Shown here piece by piece: positions 1 to 6,774 of a stretch of DNA of 64,000 nucleotides. Numbering within the stretch: position 1 is the first letter of the stretch; each line of letters starts with the position of its first letter. The position numbers were made by a program, and so were the translations under genes. Origin of the DNA: an uncultured Desulfuromonas sp. (GTDB lineage: Bacteria; Desulfobacterota; Desulfuromonadia; Desulfuromonadales; Desulfuromonadaceae); NCBI RefSeq assembly GCF_963676955.1, contig NZ_OY781461.1, forward strand, positions 1,312,001 to 1,376,000, in the 5' to 3' direction. The notes beneath the pieces were generated by a model. It was not told the DNA's origin, did not search any database, and was given only the letters and a program-made list of their open reading frames with translations.

Positions 1-54
1 AGAAACGGACGATTTGTCATAACCCTTAGAATTGAAGACGGGATCTTTTTTCAT

Positions 55-2319
55 ATGAAGAGTAATTGTTTGAAATTAATGCTGATTAGTTTGGCATCCA
101 GTTTGGTTTTTCTGGGTGCCGGTTGCGAACAATCGATTGAGCCTCAGGCGGCAAAAGCCTCTCCCGGTTTTCGCGTTCGCTCTGATTTCAGCGCACCGTT
201 AAATGCGGATTACGGCTGGGCGGGAACACTGAATGAGAATGTGACCGTTGATGCTGATCAGCCGTTCCGTCTCCGTTTCGAAGTGGAGCGGTCCGCGCAG
301 ACGGCCAACGCGCAGCACTACCGGCTTGAGTCTCGACGCAACAACGGCGCGTGGCTGCCCATCGAGGCACACGATTTTCCCCACCCGCAACGCGAAATTG
401 ATCTGGATTCTACACACCTGAAAAAGGGCTGTACCGTTGTCAAAGGCGTCCCCTCAAACATGGTGGTGATCGACGAGGCGCCGCACAATGTTCTGCGGGT
501 AAAAACAGACCAAAAATCATTTTTGGGCCTTTTTGCCGCACCCTGGGACGTGACGGAAATGGCCGTTCAATTCCGTTTACCTGCGGAAAATCACCACGAA
601 ATCGCGTTTGTTGTGGGGGCTGTGGATCAAGAGAACTCTTGTCTGGTCACGTTTAATCCCAACGCTGAAACCCTCAGGATCAGCCACGTTGTCGATGGCC
701 TTGAAGAAACCCTTGGTGAGGCCCATGTTGTCATCCCAGCCGGTGAGTGGTTGTCGGTTGAAATTGAGATGACACCTGCGGCCATGGAGGTCAATTTTCG
801 AGACGATATGGTGAAAATAGAGACCGAACTTCGCGGCAGCGTCCCGTTGTGTGGTCTCGGAGTTCAGGTGCCGGAAAACGCTCTGGTTGATTTACGCCGT
901 GTCGCGTTGGCGGGTGAAGCAAAAACCCCGCGCGTCAGCATCGTCTCCTGTCCGAGTTACCAGCACGGGGCATCGACGGACGACCTGTTGACCGGTTCAT
1001 CACGTCCTTTTCAGTCGGGAGCGGGAATCAGCCTTGGCGAGATTTCGCCGCAATGGGATGGCGTGGACGCTCACAGCGAATGGGAATGGCCGCTGGTCAT
1101 TCGCCGCTATGCCGATGGCGCCGTAACCAATAACAAGGATGATCTCTTTGAGTTCCGACTGGTGGATACGGATGGGCGTGTTCAGAACCTCAGCCACAAT
1201 CCTGTGTTGCGCCTTGCCGTCCCGCCCGGCCATGTCGGTGGAACCTTCGTGGAAAATCCGGGCCGCATCGGCCCCTGGCAGGCCACCAATGGTGATCTCT
1301 ATTTCATGATGGAACCGGCGGAGACGGATAATGTCTTTATGATGATGAAGTCGACGGATGACGGGCGTAGCTGGCAGGAAGTTGATGGGAACCATCGCCC
1401 GCAAACCGATGATCTTGAATCCGTCGATTCACGGCTGGTCGGCGATACCATCCACATTCTTCACCAGGTCACCCGATCCGCACGTTACCATGCCTTCCGA
1501 ACTTCGGATCATCCCACCCAGCCGGACACCTGGGCGATCAGCGATGAGGTGGCCGGTTCCGCCAGGGCGATTGCCCAGACCGCATCAATGGTTGTCCGTA
1601 GCGATGGTACGGTTGTCGCTTTTTATCTCGGGCAGGAAAAAATCCATTTCAGCGTCCGTTCCACCTCCGGCACCTGGGGTCCGATGCGGAGCATTGATGC
1701 CGGACGCCAGCCCAACCAGGCCGGTCCGCAAGCCGTGCTTGGCAACAACGAGGTCATCCATCTTGCCTACTATGGTACCGATGGCACCATCTGGTATCGA
1801 CGTTTGTTAGCCAATGGCACTTTGACGCCGAGGCAGGCTATTGCCACAGGTGCCGGAACGTCTCGTGCCGAATACGGTGCCGTGTTGCCGCTTGTGTACA
1901 ACAGCAGCAAAGACGAGGTCGTCATCCTCTATCGTCTGGCCGACGGTAAACTTTGGGAAAGGCGGGTGGTTAACAATGGACCACCTTCGCGCGCAAAGAT
2001 GGTTACCGACATGAAGGTGGTCACCGATGCCGTCGATTCTCAGCAGGCCGGAGCCGACGCCGTGCTCAATGGTGATAGCGTGCAGGTGCTTTTCATCGAT
2101 ACGGTGACGCGCAGTATTTTGTGCACCCATGACAGCCAGGGCTGGCAACCGCCCACCATCCAGGTTGACAACATCCTCGGATCCTGGGTGCGGGGCAATG
2201 TCTACACCCGTAAAGACGGGGTGACCGTTTACGGCTATGTTTATGACGCCGGTTCGGATGGTGGTGCCGGGATGAATCGATTTGGAGAGCTTGTCCTGAA
2301 AGACAAGACCGGGGATTAG
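55..2319 (+). CDS. Secreted lipoprotein with LamG-like and sialidase/BNR-repeat domains
   Basis: A 754-residue protein of unknown substrate. The first 24 residues form a lipoprotein signal: charged start, hydrophobic core, then LGAGC with Cys24 as the likely lipidated residue, so it is probably anchored in the outer membrane or periplasm. Residues of about 140-290 resemble a concanavalin/LamG-type beta sandwich. From about 390 to the end there is a repetitive beta-rich region with an Asp-box (STDDGRSW, near residue 432) and many Trp/Tyr-rich strands, typical of six-bladed sialidase/BNR propellers. The catalytic Arg triad of true sialidases was not identified, so enzymatic activity is not claimed. 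It may bind or cleave polysaccharide. The ATG is preceded by GACGGGA. It appears monocistronic and ends just before a hairpin that is a copy of the tRNA-Phe terminator. Confidence 0.75.
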   Translation: MKSNCLKLMLISLASSLVFLGAGCEQSIEPQAAKASPGFRVRSDFSAPLNADYGWAGTLNENVTVDADQPFRLRFEVERSAQTANAQHYRLESRRNNGAWLPIEAHDFPHPQREIDLDSTHLKKGCTVVKGVPSNMVVIDEAPHNVLRVKTDQKSFLGLFAAPWDVTEMAVQFRLPAENHHEIAFVVGAVDQENSCLVTFNPNAETLRISHVVDGLEETLGEAHVVIPAGEWLSVEIEMTPAAMEVNFRDDMVKIETELRGSVPLCGLGVQVPENALVDLRRVALAGEAKTPRVSIVSCPSYQHGASTDDLLTGSSRPFQSGAGISLGEISPQWDGVDAHSEWEWPLVIRRYADGAVTNNKDDLFEFRLVDTDGRVQNLSHNPVLRLAVPPGHVGGTFVENPGRIGPWQATNGDLYFMMEPAETDNVFMMMKSTDDGRSWQEVDGNHRPQTDDLESVDSRLVGDTIHILHQVTRSARYHAFRTSDHPTQPDTWAISDEVAGSARAIAQTASMVVRSDGTVVAFYLGQEKIHFSVRSTSGTWGPMRSIDAGRQPNQAGPQAVLGNNEVIHLAYYGTDGTIWYRRLLANGTLTPRQAIATGAGTSRAEYGAVLPLVYNSSKDEVVILYRLADGKLWERRVVNNGPPSRAKMVTDMKVVTDAVDSQQAGADAVLNGDSVQVLFIDTVTRSILCTHDSQGWQPPTIQVDNILGSWVRGNVYTRKDGVTVYGYVYDAGSDGGAGMNRFGELVLKDKTGD

Positions 2320-2373
2320 AAAAAGAAAAAGGGGCTACGCTCGGTAAACGTAACCCCTTGAATTTCTATGGTG
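2320..2373. repeat. Direct repeat copy A (tRNA-Phe 3' flank)
   Basis: About 53 bp, nearly identical to 6202-6255. Both contain the A-rich tract, the 11-bp hairpin and TTTCTATGGTG, whose last bases are the complement of the CCA end and last acceptor positions of tRNA-Phe in copy B. Differences are one base in the hairpin arm and a small change with a 1-nt indel after the hairpin. Confidence 0.75.
2329..2359 (-). terminator. Duplicate of the tRNA-Phe terminator hairpin
   Basis: Arms AAGGGGCTACG (2329-2339) and CGTAACCCCTT (2349-2359) enclose a 9-nt loop. Read on the minus strand the single mismatch becomes a G-U wobble, and the hairpin is followed by a T-rich tail (complement of 2320-2328), so it is a functional-looking minus-strand terminator. 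It is nearly identical to the one after tRNA-Phe at 6210-6240, but no minus-strand gene lies directly upstream of it. Confidence 0.7.
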
Positions 2374-2726
2374 TAGTCATTTTTTTAGTGCTGCTTGTCC
2401 GCTGTTGTTTCATGGTCTGCCCCATTGTGTCTCCAATTGTCCCATGGGGCAAAGCAATCTTTTCTTGTATTTTACACAAAAGAGAGCGGTTGCGTCAGGG
2501 GGCGTTCTCAATCAGCTTTCATGGCACTGTCTTGGGCCTTTTCCGCGTCAACAGCGTTACATGTCGTTGCCATAGAATAACTATGGCGTCTCCATGTGCC
2601 TTGTTGACACGAAAAATCCCTCAAAGTATTTCTCATTCTTCTAATTGACAACGCCCCCTATGTTGATTGGCTGCTCGGAAGAAATCAAGCCCTTTGCCCG
2701 CTTGAAAAAGAACTTGGAAAGACTGA
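2374..2726. other. Intergenic region without a convincing gene
   Basis: Small open frames here lack ribosome sites and recognisable proteins. It holds an 8-bp inverted repeat TGCCCCAT/ATGGGGCA (2418-2451) and a candidate promoter for the next gene. Confidence 0.5.
2604..2632 (+). promoter_or_regulatory. Candidate sigma-70 promoter for the methyltransferase
   Basis: TTGACA (2604-2609), a 17-nt spacer and TATTTC (2627-2632). The -35 is perfect and the -10 matches 3 of 6, so it is moderate evidence only. Confidence 0.4.
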
Positions 2727-3314
2727 ATGAATAGCACTGTTGACTACTATAATCAAAATGCCGAAAAGTTTTACCAGACAACCGTTGATGCCGATATGTC
2801 GGATGTGCAGGACAGGTTTCTTCAATACCTGCCGCAAGGAGCATTGATTCTCGATGCCGGTTGCGGATCCGGCCGGGACAGCCTGGCGTTTCTGAAAAAA
2901 GGGTTCAGGGTCGAAGCGTTTGATGCTGCCGGGAACATGGTAGAAAAAGCATCTCAACTGACCGCCTTGAATGTCCGCCTGCAGCGTTTTGAGGACGTCA
3001 GCGAGCAGGAAAAGTTTGATGGCATCTGGGCCTGTGCCTCGTTACTTCATCTCCCCATGCCGGATCTCGTCACTGCCCTGCGAAAGTTGCTGGCGGCCCT
3101 GAAAAAAGACGGCTATATCTACCTCTCATTTAAACAGGGCAATGGTGAAAGGCAAAAAGACGGACGTCATTTCACCGACCTTGATGAAGATGCCCTGCAA
3201 GAATTGATCAGGGGCCACAAAGGCCTTGTGTTTCAGGATATCTGGATCACAAAAGATGCCAGGAAGGATCAGGAGGATCTCTGGTTAAACGCAATTCTGC
3301 ACAAGGAGAAATAA
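2727..3314 (+). CDS. Class I SAM-dependent methyltransferase
   Basis: 195 residues, a complete small Rossmann-fold methyltransferase. Motif I is ILDAGCGSGRD (residues about 41-51). It is followed by the acidic end of strand 2 in VEAFDAAGNMV and by the FDGIWACASLLHLP motif IV/post-IV region, as in TehB/UbiE-type small-molecule methyltransferases. No DNA target-recognition domain is present. The substrate cannot be read from sequence. A ribosome site is weak (TTGGAAAGACTGA before ATG). It sits alone, convergent with the Fic gene, and is followed within 3 nt by what looks like the tail of a lost gene (3317-3391). The accessory context suggests modification or detoxification, but this is inference. 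Confidence 0.8.
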   Translation: MNSTVDYYNQNAEKFYQTTVDADMSDVQDRFLQYLPQGALILDAGCGSGRDSLAFLKKGFRVEAFDAAGNMVEKASQLTALNVRLQRFEDVSEQEKFDGIWACASLLHLPMPDLVTALRKLLAALKKDGYIYLSFKQGNGERQKDGRHFTDLDEDALQELIRGHKGLVFQDIWITKDARKDQEDLWLNAILHKEK

Positions 3315-3316
3315 CA

Positions 3317-3391
3317 GTCGAGTTTCTCGCTCCAAACGACTTGCGTGAGGAGCTTATAGAAATAGCCGAAATTCTTTTACTGTTTCCCTGA
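3317..3391 (+). pseudogene. Possible C-terminal remnant of a WYL-type regulator
   Basis: A 24-codon open stretch ending in TGA reads VEFLAPNDLREELIEIAEIL and then LLFP. The pattern (hydrophobic-LSP-x-LREE-x-x-x-xAE-x-LL-x-x-YP) resembles the extreme C-terminus of WYL-domain transcription factors. There is no start codon or upstream coding sequence in frame, so if real it is a relic left by a deletion at the methyltransferase end. The resemblance is from memory of the family pattern, not an alignment. Confidence 0.35.
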
Positions 3392-3397
3392 TCGGAG

Positions 3398-4567
3398 CTA
3401 TCCGGAAGGCCTCTCAGTACCACGTTTCATGATTTCGATATAGCCCAGATAACTGAACAGGCGGTTGCGTTTCTGAGCTGTAAGCTCTTTTACGATTCCG
3501 ATCTGTTCAAGGTGACCAAGTGCCTTATTCACTGTGGCGGGGGTCAGGCCTGTTTTTTCTACCAGCCAGCCAGAGGTCGCAATGGGCTGCTCCATGAGTA
3601 CCCGATGAATGAGAAGAACAGAGGCCGCTGCACGGCCGAGGCCACTGATCTTGTCACGGTCCTGATTTGAAAGATCAAGAAGCTTCTGAGTTGTTTCCAC
3701 CGCTTGGTTGGCCGTAAAGATGACTGCTTCGGCAAAAAAATTAAGCCAAGCCTCCCAGTCACCGGTGAGTCGAACACTGTTGAGCAGCTCATAGTAATAC
3801 TGACGGTGAGTTTTGAAATAAAGGCTCAGATAAAGCATCGGTTCCTGCAGGACTTTTTCTTCACACAGCAACAATGTAATTAATAACCGTCCGAGACGAC
3901 CGTTGCCATCAAGAAAGGGGTGGATCGTTTCAAACTGGACATGAGCCAGTGCTGCTTTGAGCAATACTGAGGTTGGCTCAGGTTGGTCGTGGAGGAAGAG
4001 CTCCAGCCTGTTCATGCACTCCAAGGCCTCTTTCGCCGGTGGTGGAACAAAAGCCGCATTTCCAGGCCGAGTTCCCCCGATCCAATTCTGACTGCGACGG
4101 AATTCGCCCGGCGTCTGATTACTTCCCCGGCCATGGGTTAGCAGGATATCGTGAATTTCCCGCAGCAATCGAAGTGAAAGGGGAAATCCTTCCTTTAGAC
4201 GTTTTAGCCCATAGTCAAGAGCTGCGACATAGTTGCTGACTTCTCGTACATCATTCAGTGGCACACCGGGTTCTTGGTCCAATTCAAACAGCAGCAGATC
4301 GGATAAAGATGACTGCGTCCCTTCGATCATGGAAGAGAGGACGGCTTCTTTGCGAACATACATGTAGAGAAACAGCGAGGTGTCCGGCAACAGTGTAGAA
4401 ACACTATCCAACCGCCCGAGTGCCAGCAACGCCTGATCAAAATTATTGCGCAGCTCCGGTGTCCAGTTGATGGGGGGATATGGTGGCAGAGGTGCGGGGA
4501 CGAACGCTTGCGCTGTTTCTCCTGCCGTAGAGATGTTGACGTATTTGCCTTGAAGTTCGCGATTCAT
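3398..4567 (-). CDS. Fic-domain protein (class II, N-terminal inhibitory helix) with C-terminal winged helix
   Basis: 389 residues. The catalytic Fic motif HPFLDGNGRLGR is intact at 216-227, with the catalytic His216. Fic enzymes usually transfer AMP to hydroxyl side chains of target proteins. The inhibitory motif [ST]xxxE[GN] is present at 78-83 (SSMIEG), placing it in class II, where the N-terminal helix holds the enzyme off. A Fic/DOC N-terminal domain covers about 30-115, and the last 70 residues form a winged-helix DNA-binding domain (TPATVNKALGHLEQIGIV). GAGG lies upstream of the ATG. A perfect 19-bp palindrome lies 31-76 bp upstream, consistent with autoregulation by the winged helix. 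No separate antitoxin gene is present, as expected for class II. Confidence 0.9.
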   Translation of the reverse strand: MNRELQGKYVNISTAGETAQAFVPAPLPPYPPINWTPELRNNFDQALLALGRLDSVSTLLPDTSLFLYMYVRKEAVLSSMIEGTQSSLSDLLLFELDQEPGVPLNDVREVSNYVAALDYGLKRLKEGFPLSLRLLREIHDILLTHGRGSNQTPGEFRRSQNWIGGTRPGNAAFVPPPAKEALECMNRLELFLHDQPEPTSVLLKAALAHVQFETIHPFLDGNGRLGRLLITLLLCEEKVLQEPMLYLSLYFKTHRQYYYELLNSVRLTGDWEAWLNFFAEAVIFTANQAVETTQKLLDLSNQDRDKISGLGRAAASVLLIHRVLMEQPIATSGWLVEKTGLTPATVNKALGHLEQIGIVKELTAQKRNRLFSYLGYIEIMKRGTERPSG

Positions 4568-4597
4568 ACATTGTTCCTCAACAAAACTAAAATAACG

Positions 4598-4643
4598 CCC
4601 TAGATTATTTTAGGATAACTTATCATCCTAAAATAATCTAGGG
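4598..4643. promoter_or_regulatory. Perfect 19-bp palindrome upstream of the Fic gene, putative operator
   Basis: Arms at 4598-4616 (CCCTAGATTATTTTAGGAT) and 4625-4643 are exact reverse complements, with an 8-nt spacer. Within it, TAGGATAA and its complement also form a nested dyad. It lies in the promoter region of the Fic gene, and the absence of a T tract argues against a terminator. The bound protein is unknown. The Fic protein's own winged helix is the obvious candidate. Confidence 0.7.
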
Positions 4644-4934
4644 TCGGGAAGTTTTTGATCTTGGATTGCGGATTTCTCCCCCCAAAATTCGCCTGTATAT
4701 CCTGCATAACCAAAAAAATATAAAAATAAGACAGCATGTATGACGCGATTATGCAGCTGTCAAGTACCTGAAACTACATAGGCTCTTGGGTCGCATTTGA
4801 TAGCCGATAGCAGATTTCGTCCATGTTGAATGAATAGCATTTGTATACATCTTGAAATCTCGAGCAACCGGTTGTGTAGGATATTATTCTGTAATAACAG
4901 TCAGTTATCTATTTATGGGGATTTTTCAAAGAAG
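4644..4934. other. Intergenic region without a gene
   Basis: About 290 bp of mixed composition between the Fic operator and the sigma-54-like promoter. No open frame with a ribosome site and no repeat beyond short AT-rich dyads around 4880-4905 was found. Confidence 0.5.
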
Positions 4935-4952
4935 TTGGCATGTCCCTAGCAA
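4935..4952 (+). promoter_or_regulatory. Sigma-54 (RpoN)-type promoter for the small membrane protein pair
   Basis: TTGGCATGTCCCTAGCAA matches the consensus TTGGCACGNNNNTTGCAA at all but two fixed positions, and the GG/GC dinucleotides have the invariant -24/-12 spacing. The predicted start is near 4962, giving a leader of about 70 nt before 5031. The upstream region 4644-4934 is free for an enhancer-binding activator. Confidence 0.6.
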
Positions 4953-5030
4953 TATTAGCAAGGCAAGAACAATGCACCATACAAATTAACGAGGATACGC
5001 AGCTAACTTTGCTCACCATAGGAGGACATC

Positions 5031-5261
5031 ATGAAAGCTCTGAAAAACATCACGACCAGCCTTATTATTACTGCCATCGCCGCCTCTCCCGCTTTTGCCG
5101 GTCAGCAAGCAAGCAACAGTGGTCTGTTGACCTGGTTGTTCCTCGGCTTTATCGGATTGATCGTCGTCGGTCAACTCATCCCGGCACTGGTCATGGGCTT
5201 TGGCATTGTTAAGGGGGTTTTGGGATCCTCTGAGGACCAAGCACACAACCACAACGCATAA
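5031..5261 (+). CDS. Small exported single-span membrane protein (first of a tandem pair)
   Basis: 76 residues. A signal peptide (MKALKNITTSLIITAIAA, cleavage after AFA, about residue 23) is followed by a short polar stretch, one strongly hydrophobic span (LLTWLFLGFIGLIVVGQLIP, about 32-51), a second shorter hydrophobic run and a polar His/Asn-rich tail. The ribosome site AGGAGG is excellent. The next gene is a paralog with the same architecture (shared MKALKNI, FLGF, LIVV-QL-PA). No function is known to me. The size and layout suggest a small inner-membrane protein with a periplasmic N-terminus after processing. Confidence 0.8.
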   Translation: MKALKNITTSLIITAIAASPAFAGQQASNSGLLTWLFLGFIGLIVVGQLIPALVMGFGIVKGVLGSSEDQAHNHNA

Positions 5262-5322
5262 ACGCATTTTCTCTTAATAGAACCGTTTGACTTTTACACA
5301 CATCACGAAAGGAACCAACACC

Positions 5323-5559
5323 ATGAAAGCACTTAAAAACATCGCTCTGACCACTCTGCTGACCCTGATTGCTTCGACGTCTTCGTTTGCTGCCTCTACT
5401 GCGGGCCGCGTTGACAACAGCGGATTTCTCGTCTGGGCGTTTCTCGGCTTCTGTGCTCTGATCGTGGTGGCTCAACTGGTTCCGGCTGTTCTGGTCATGT
5501 TCGGTATCGTCAAAGCGGTTGCCAGCCCCAAGGAAGTTGTAGAGCAGAAATCGCACTAA
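5323..5559 (+). CDS. Small exported single-span membrane protein (second of the pair)
   Basis: 78 residues from the ATG at 5323, chosen because GAAAGGA lies just upstream and because the product then begins MKALKNIA, exactly as its paralog does. A longer frame from 5287 has no ribosome site. Signal peptide cleavage is likely after SFAA. One main span (FLVWAFLGFCALIVVAQLVP) is followed by LVMFGIVKAV and a charged tail. It is separated from the first gene by 61 nt, is probably co-transcribed from the sigma-54-like promoter, and is followed by a hairpin and the receiver-like gene. Function is unknown. Paralogous tandem duplication suggests subunits of one membrane assembly, which is inference. 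Confidence 0.8.
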   Translation: MKALKNIALTTLLTLIASTSSFAASTAGRVDNSGFLVWAFLGFCALIVVAQLVPAVLVMFGIVKAVASPKEVVEQKSH

Positions 5560-5586
5560 GCGCGCTTAAGTCAACAATCGAAGCAT

Positions 5587-5609
5587 ACCCCGGTTGCAAA
5601 GACCGGGGT
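5587..5609 (+). terminator. GC-rich hairpin between the membrane pair and the receiver-like gene
   Basis: ACCCCGGT (5587-5594) and ACCGGGGT (5602-5609) form an 8-bp perfect stem with a 7-nt loop. No T tract follows, so it may be an mRNA-stabilising or processing hairpin that sets different expression levels for the flanking genes rather than a full terminator. Confidence 0.5.
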
Positions 5610-5636
5610 AGCACCTCTCACACAGGAGAGCATTCC

Positions 5637-6059
5637 ATGTTACCCGTGATTATTGCCTACCAGTCTCCCGCTGAAAGCGCCGCATTGAAACAATGCGTCG
5701 AACAGGCCGGGTGTATTGCCAAGCCGGTCGCCACACTCAATGGAGCCATTGAAGTGCTGCGCCAAGAGGATAGGGCGATCATGCTGCTGGGTAAAAGCTT
5801 TGAGGGTCGTAACGCGTTGGATGTCATCCCGATCTTCCGCTATCTGCACAAACAGCTGAAAATCATCCTGTTGGCTGATGATGCCACGGTCGGCTTCTTG
5901 CGCCAGGCGCGTGCTGCAGGAATTTTCTATCACGCCATGGAACCACATGACAAAGAGGATTGCCACGAACTGCAGCTGGCACTGGAATGTGCCCGTGAGG
6001 CGTGTGAGAAGCAGGAAAAAAGTCTTTGGAAGAAACTGACTCCGGTCTTCGGTGCATAG
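5637..6059 (+). CDS. Receiver-like (CheY-fold) protein lacking the phospho-acceptor Asp
   Basis: 140 residues with the alternating hydrophobic strand/helix pattern of a response-regulator receiver (LPVIIAYQS, RAIMLLGKS, LKIILLADDA, GIFYHAMEP), ending in a basic amphipathic helix. The key positions have changed: the acidic pair after strand 1 is YQ, and the Asp at the end of strand 3 is Gly (LLGKSF). It therefore cannot be phosphorylated in the usual way. There is no output domain. The ribosome site AGGAG precedes the ATG. Position directly after the two small membrane proteins suggests it is a cytoplasmic partner or regulator of them. Confidence 0.7.
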   Translation: MLPVIIAYQSPAESAALKQCVEQAGCIAKPVATLNGAIEVLRQEDRAIMLLGKSFEGRNALDVIPIFRYLHKQLKIILLADDATVGFLRQARAAGIFYHAMEPHDKEDCHELQLALECAREACEKQEKSLWKKLTPVFGA

Positions 6060-6201
6060 GGGTTTTGAAAATTAATTGGTTGCGGGTGAGAGTCTTGTGC
6101 GGATAAAACAGAGTAGAGATTTGATCAATTTCTCTGGTGGGGAAACGACGGCATCCCCCTTCTTTGGTGTAGAGCCATTTTACTTCACAATATGGCCGTA
6201 T

Positions 6202-6250
6202 AAAAGAAAAAGGGGTTACGCTCGGTAAACGTAACCCCTTGTACTTTCTA

Positions 6251-6255
<5 letters not shown>
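6202..6255. repeat. Direct repeat copy B (tRNA-Phe 3' flank)
   Basis: Original-looking copy of the 53-54-bp repeat, contiguous with the 3' end of tRNA-Phe (6251-6326) and containing its terminator. Copy A is at 2320-2373. Confidence 0.75.
6210..6240 (-). terminator. Terminator of tRNA-Phe
   Basis: A perfect 11-bp stem AAGGGGTTACG/CGTAACCCCTT with a 9-nt loop. On the minus strand it is followed by TTTTTCTTTT. It lies 10 nt beyond the tRNA CCA end. Confidence 0.85.
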
Positions 6256-6326
<71 letters not shown>

Positions 6327-6339
6327 AATTGCGGAGGCA

Positions 6340-6368
6340 GTTATAACGTGATGGCGATGTTGTGTCAA
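6340..6368 (-). promoter_or_regulatory. Promoter of tRNA-Phe
   Basis: On the minus strand TTGACA (6368-6363), a 17-nt spacer and TATAAC (6345-6340) end 13 nt before the mature 5' end. Near-consensus, as expected for a stable RNA gene. Confidence 0.85.
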
Positions 6369-6491
6369 GCGGGAAATGTTTCTTTTTCGCTAACTTTTCT
6401 GCAGAGACAAATTTTTTGTTGCGCAATGGCGGAAGGTTCTTTACAGTGTTCACCAATTGAGGACAAATAACCCGATACAGCAGGGACTGTG

Positions 6492-6581
6492 ATGCGTTTT
6501 TCTTTTTCCAGCTTTTTTAACTTTTACTTTTGGTGCGACTTTTTTAGGTCGTCTGCCCGAGGTGGAGGTTTGCTGGCTTAG
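6492..6581 (+). CDS. Phe-rich attenuator leader peptide for DAHP synthase
   Basis: A 29-codon reading frame (ATG 6492, TAG 6579) with eight Phe codons, one Tyr and one Trp. The core is FSFSSFFNFYFWCDFF at residues 3-18. Weak AGGGA lies 5 nt before the ATG. It is followed by mutually exclusive RNA pairings (6550-6559 with 6611-6620, or 6605-6614 with 6629-6638) and then by the DAHP synthase gene. This is the classical arrangement of ribosome-mediated attenuation: stalling on Phe codons during Phe-tRNA shortage would favour read-through. It lies close to the divergent tRNA-Phe gene. The peptide was read directly from sequence; the regulatory role is inference from the known pheL/trpL paradigm. 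Confidence 0.8.
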   Translation: MRFSFSSFFNFYFWCDFFRSSARGGGLLA

Positions 6582-6604
6582 CGCAAAGCAGATTTTCAAA
6601 ATTC

Positions 6605-6647
6605 AGACCACGGGCAGACGTCAGGTTTCCCGTGGTCTTTGTATTTT
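6605..6647 (+). terminator. Attenuator terminator 1
   Basis: AGACCACGGG (6605-6614) pairs perfectly with CCCGTGGTCT (6629-6638), followed by TTTGTATTTT-like sequence. Its left arm shares CGGG (6611-6614) with the alternative antiterminator helix 6550-6559/6611-6620, so only one can form at a time. Confidence 0.75.
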
Positions 6648-6669
6648 AAGCAGGTAACAATGCAGACTC

Positions 6670-6703
6670 AAAGGCCGTCGGGAAACCCGACGGCCTTTTT
6701 ATT
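6670..6703 (+). terminator. Attenuator terminator 2 (strong intrinsic terminator)
   Basis: A 13-bp stem (6670-6682 with 6686-6698) and AAA loop are followed by a T-rich tail (TTTTTATTT). It is very stable. Bases 6679-6687 can alternatively pair with 6624-6632 (GGTTTCCCG/CGGGAAACC), which lie in the right arm of terminator 1, so the two terminators may be linked. Confidence 0.8.
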
Positions 6704-6774
6704 TGCCCTGCATAGAATGCGGCTGGTCCGTGACCGTGGTAAAGAAAGTGCTTACGCACATGGAGGAAAAAGCA

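Noticed and set aside
2358-2648. 96-codon plus-strand frame after the lipoprotein
   Set aside because: No ribosome site and no protein-like pattern. It begins inside the duplicated tRNA terminator region.
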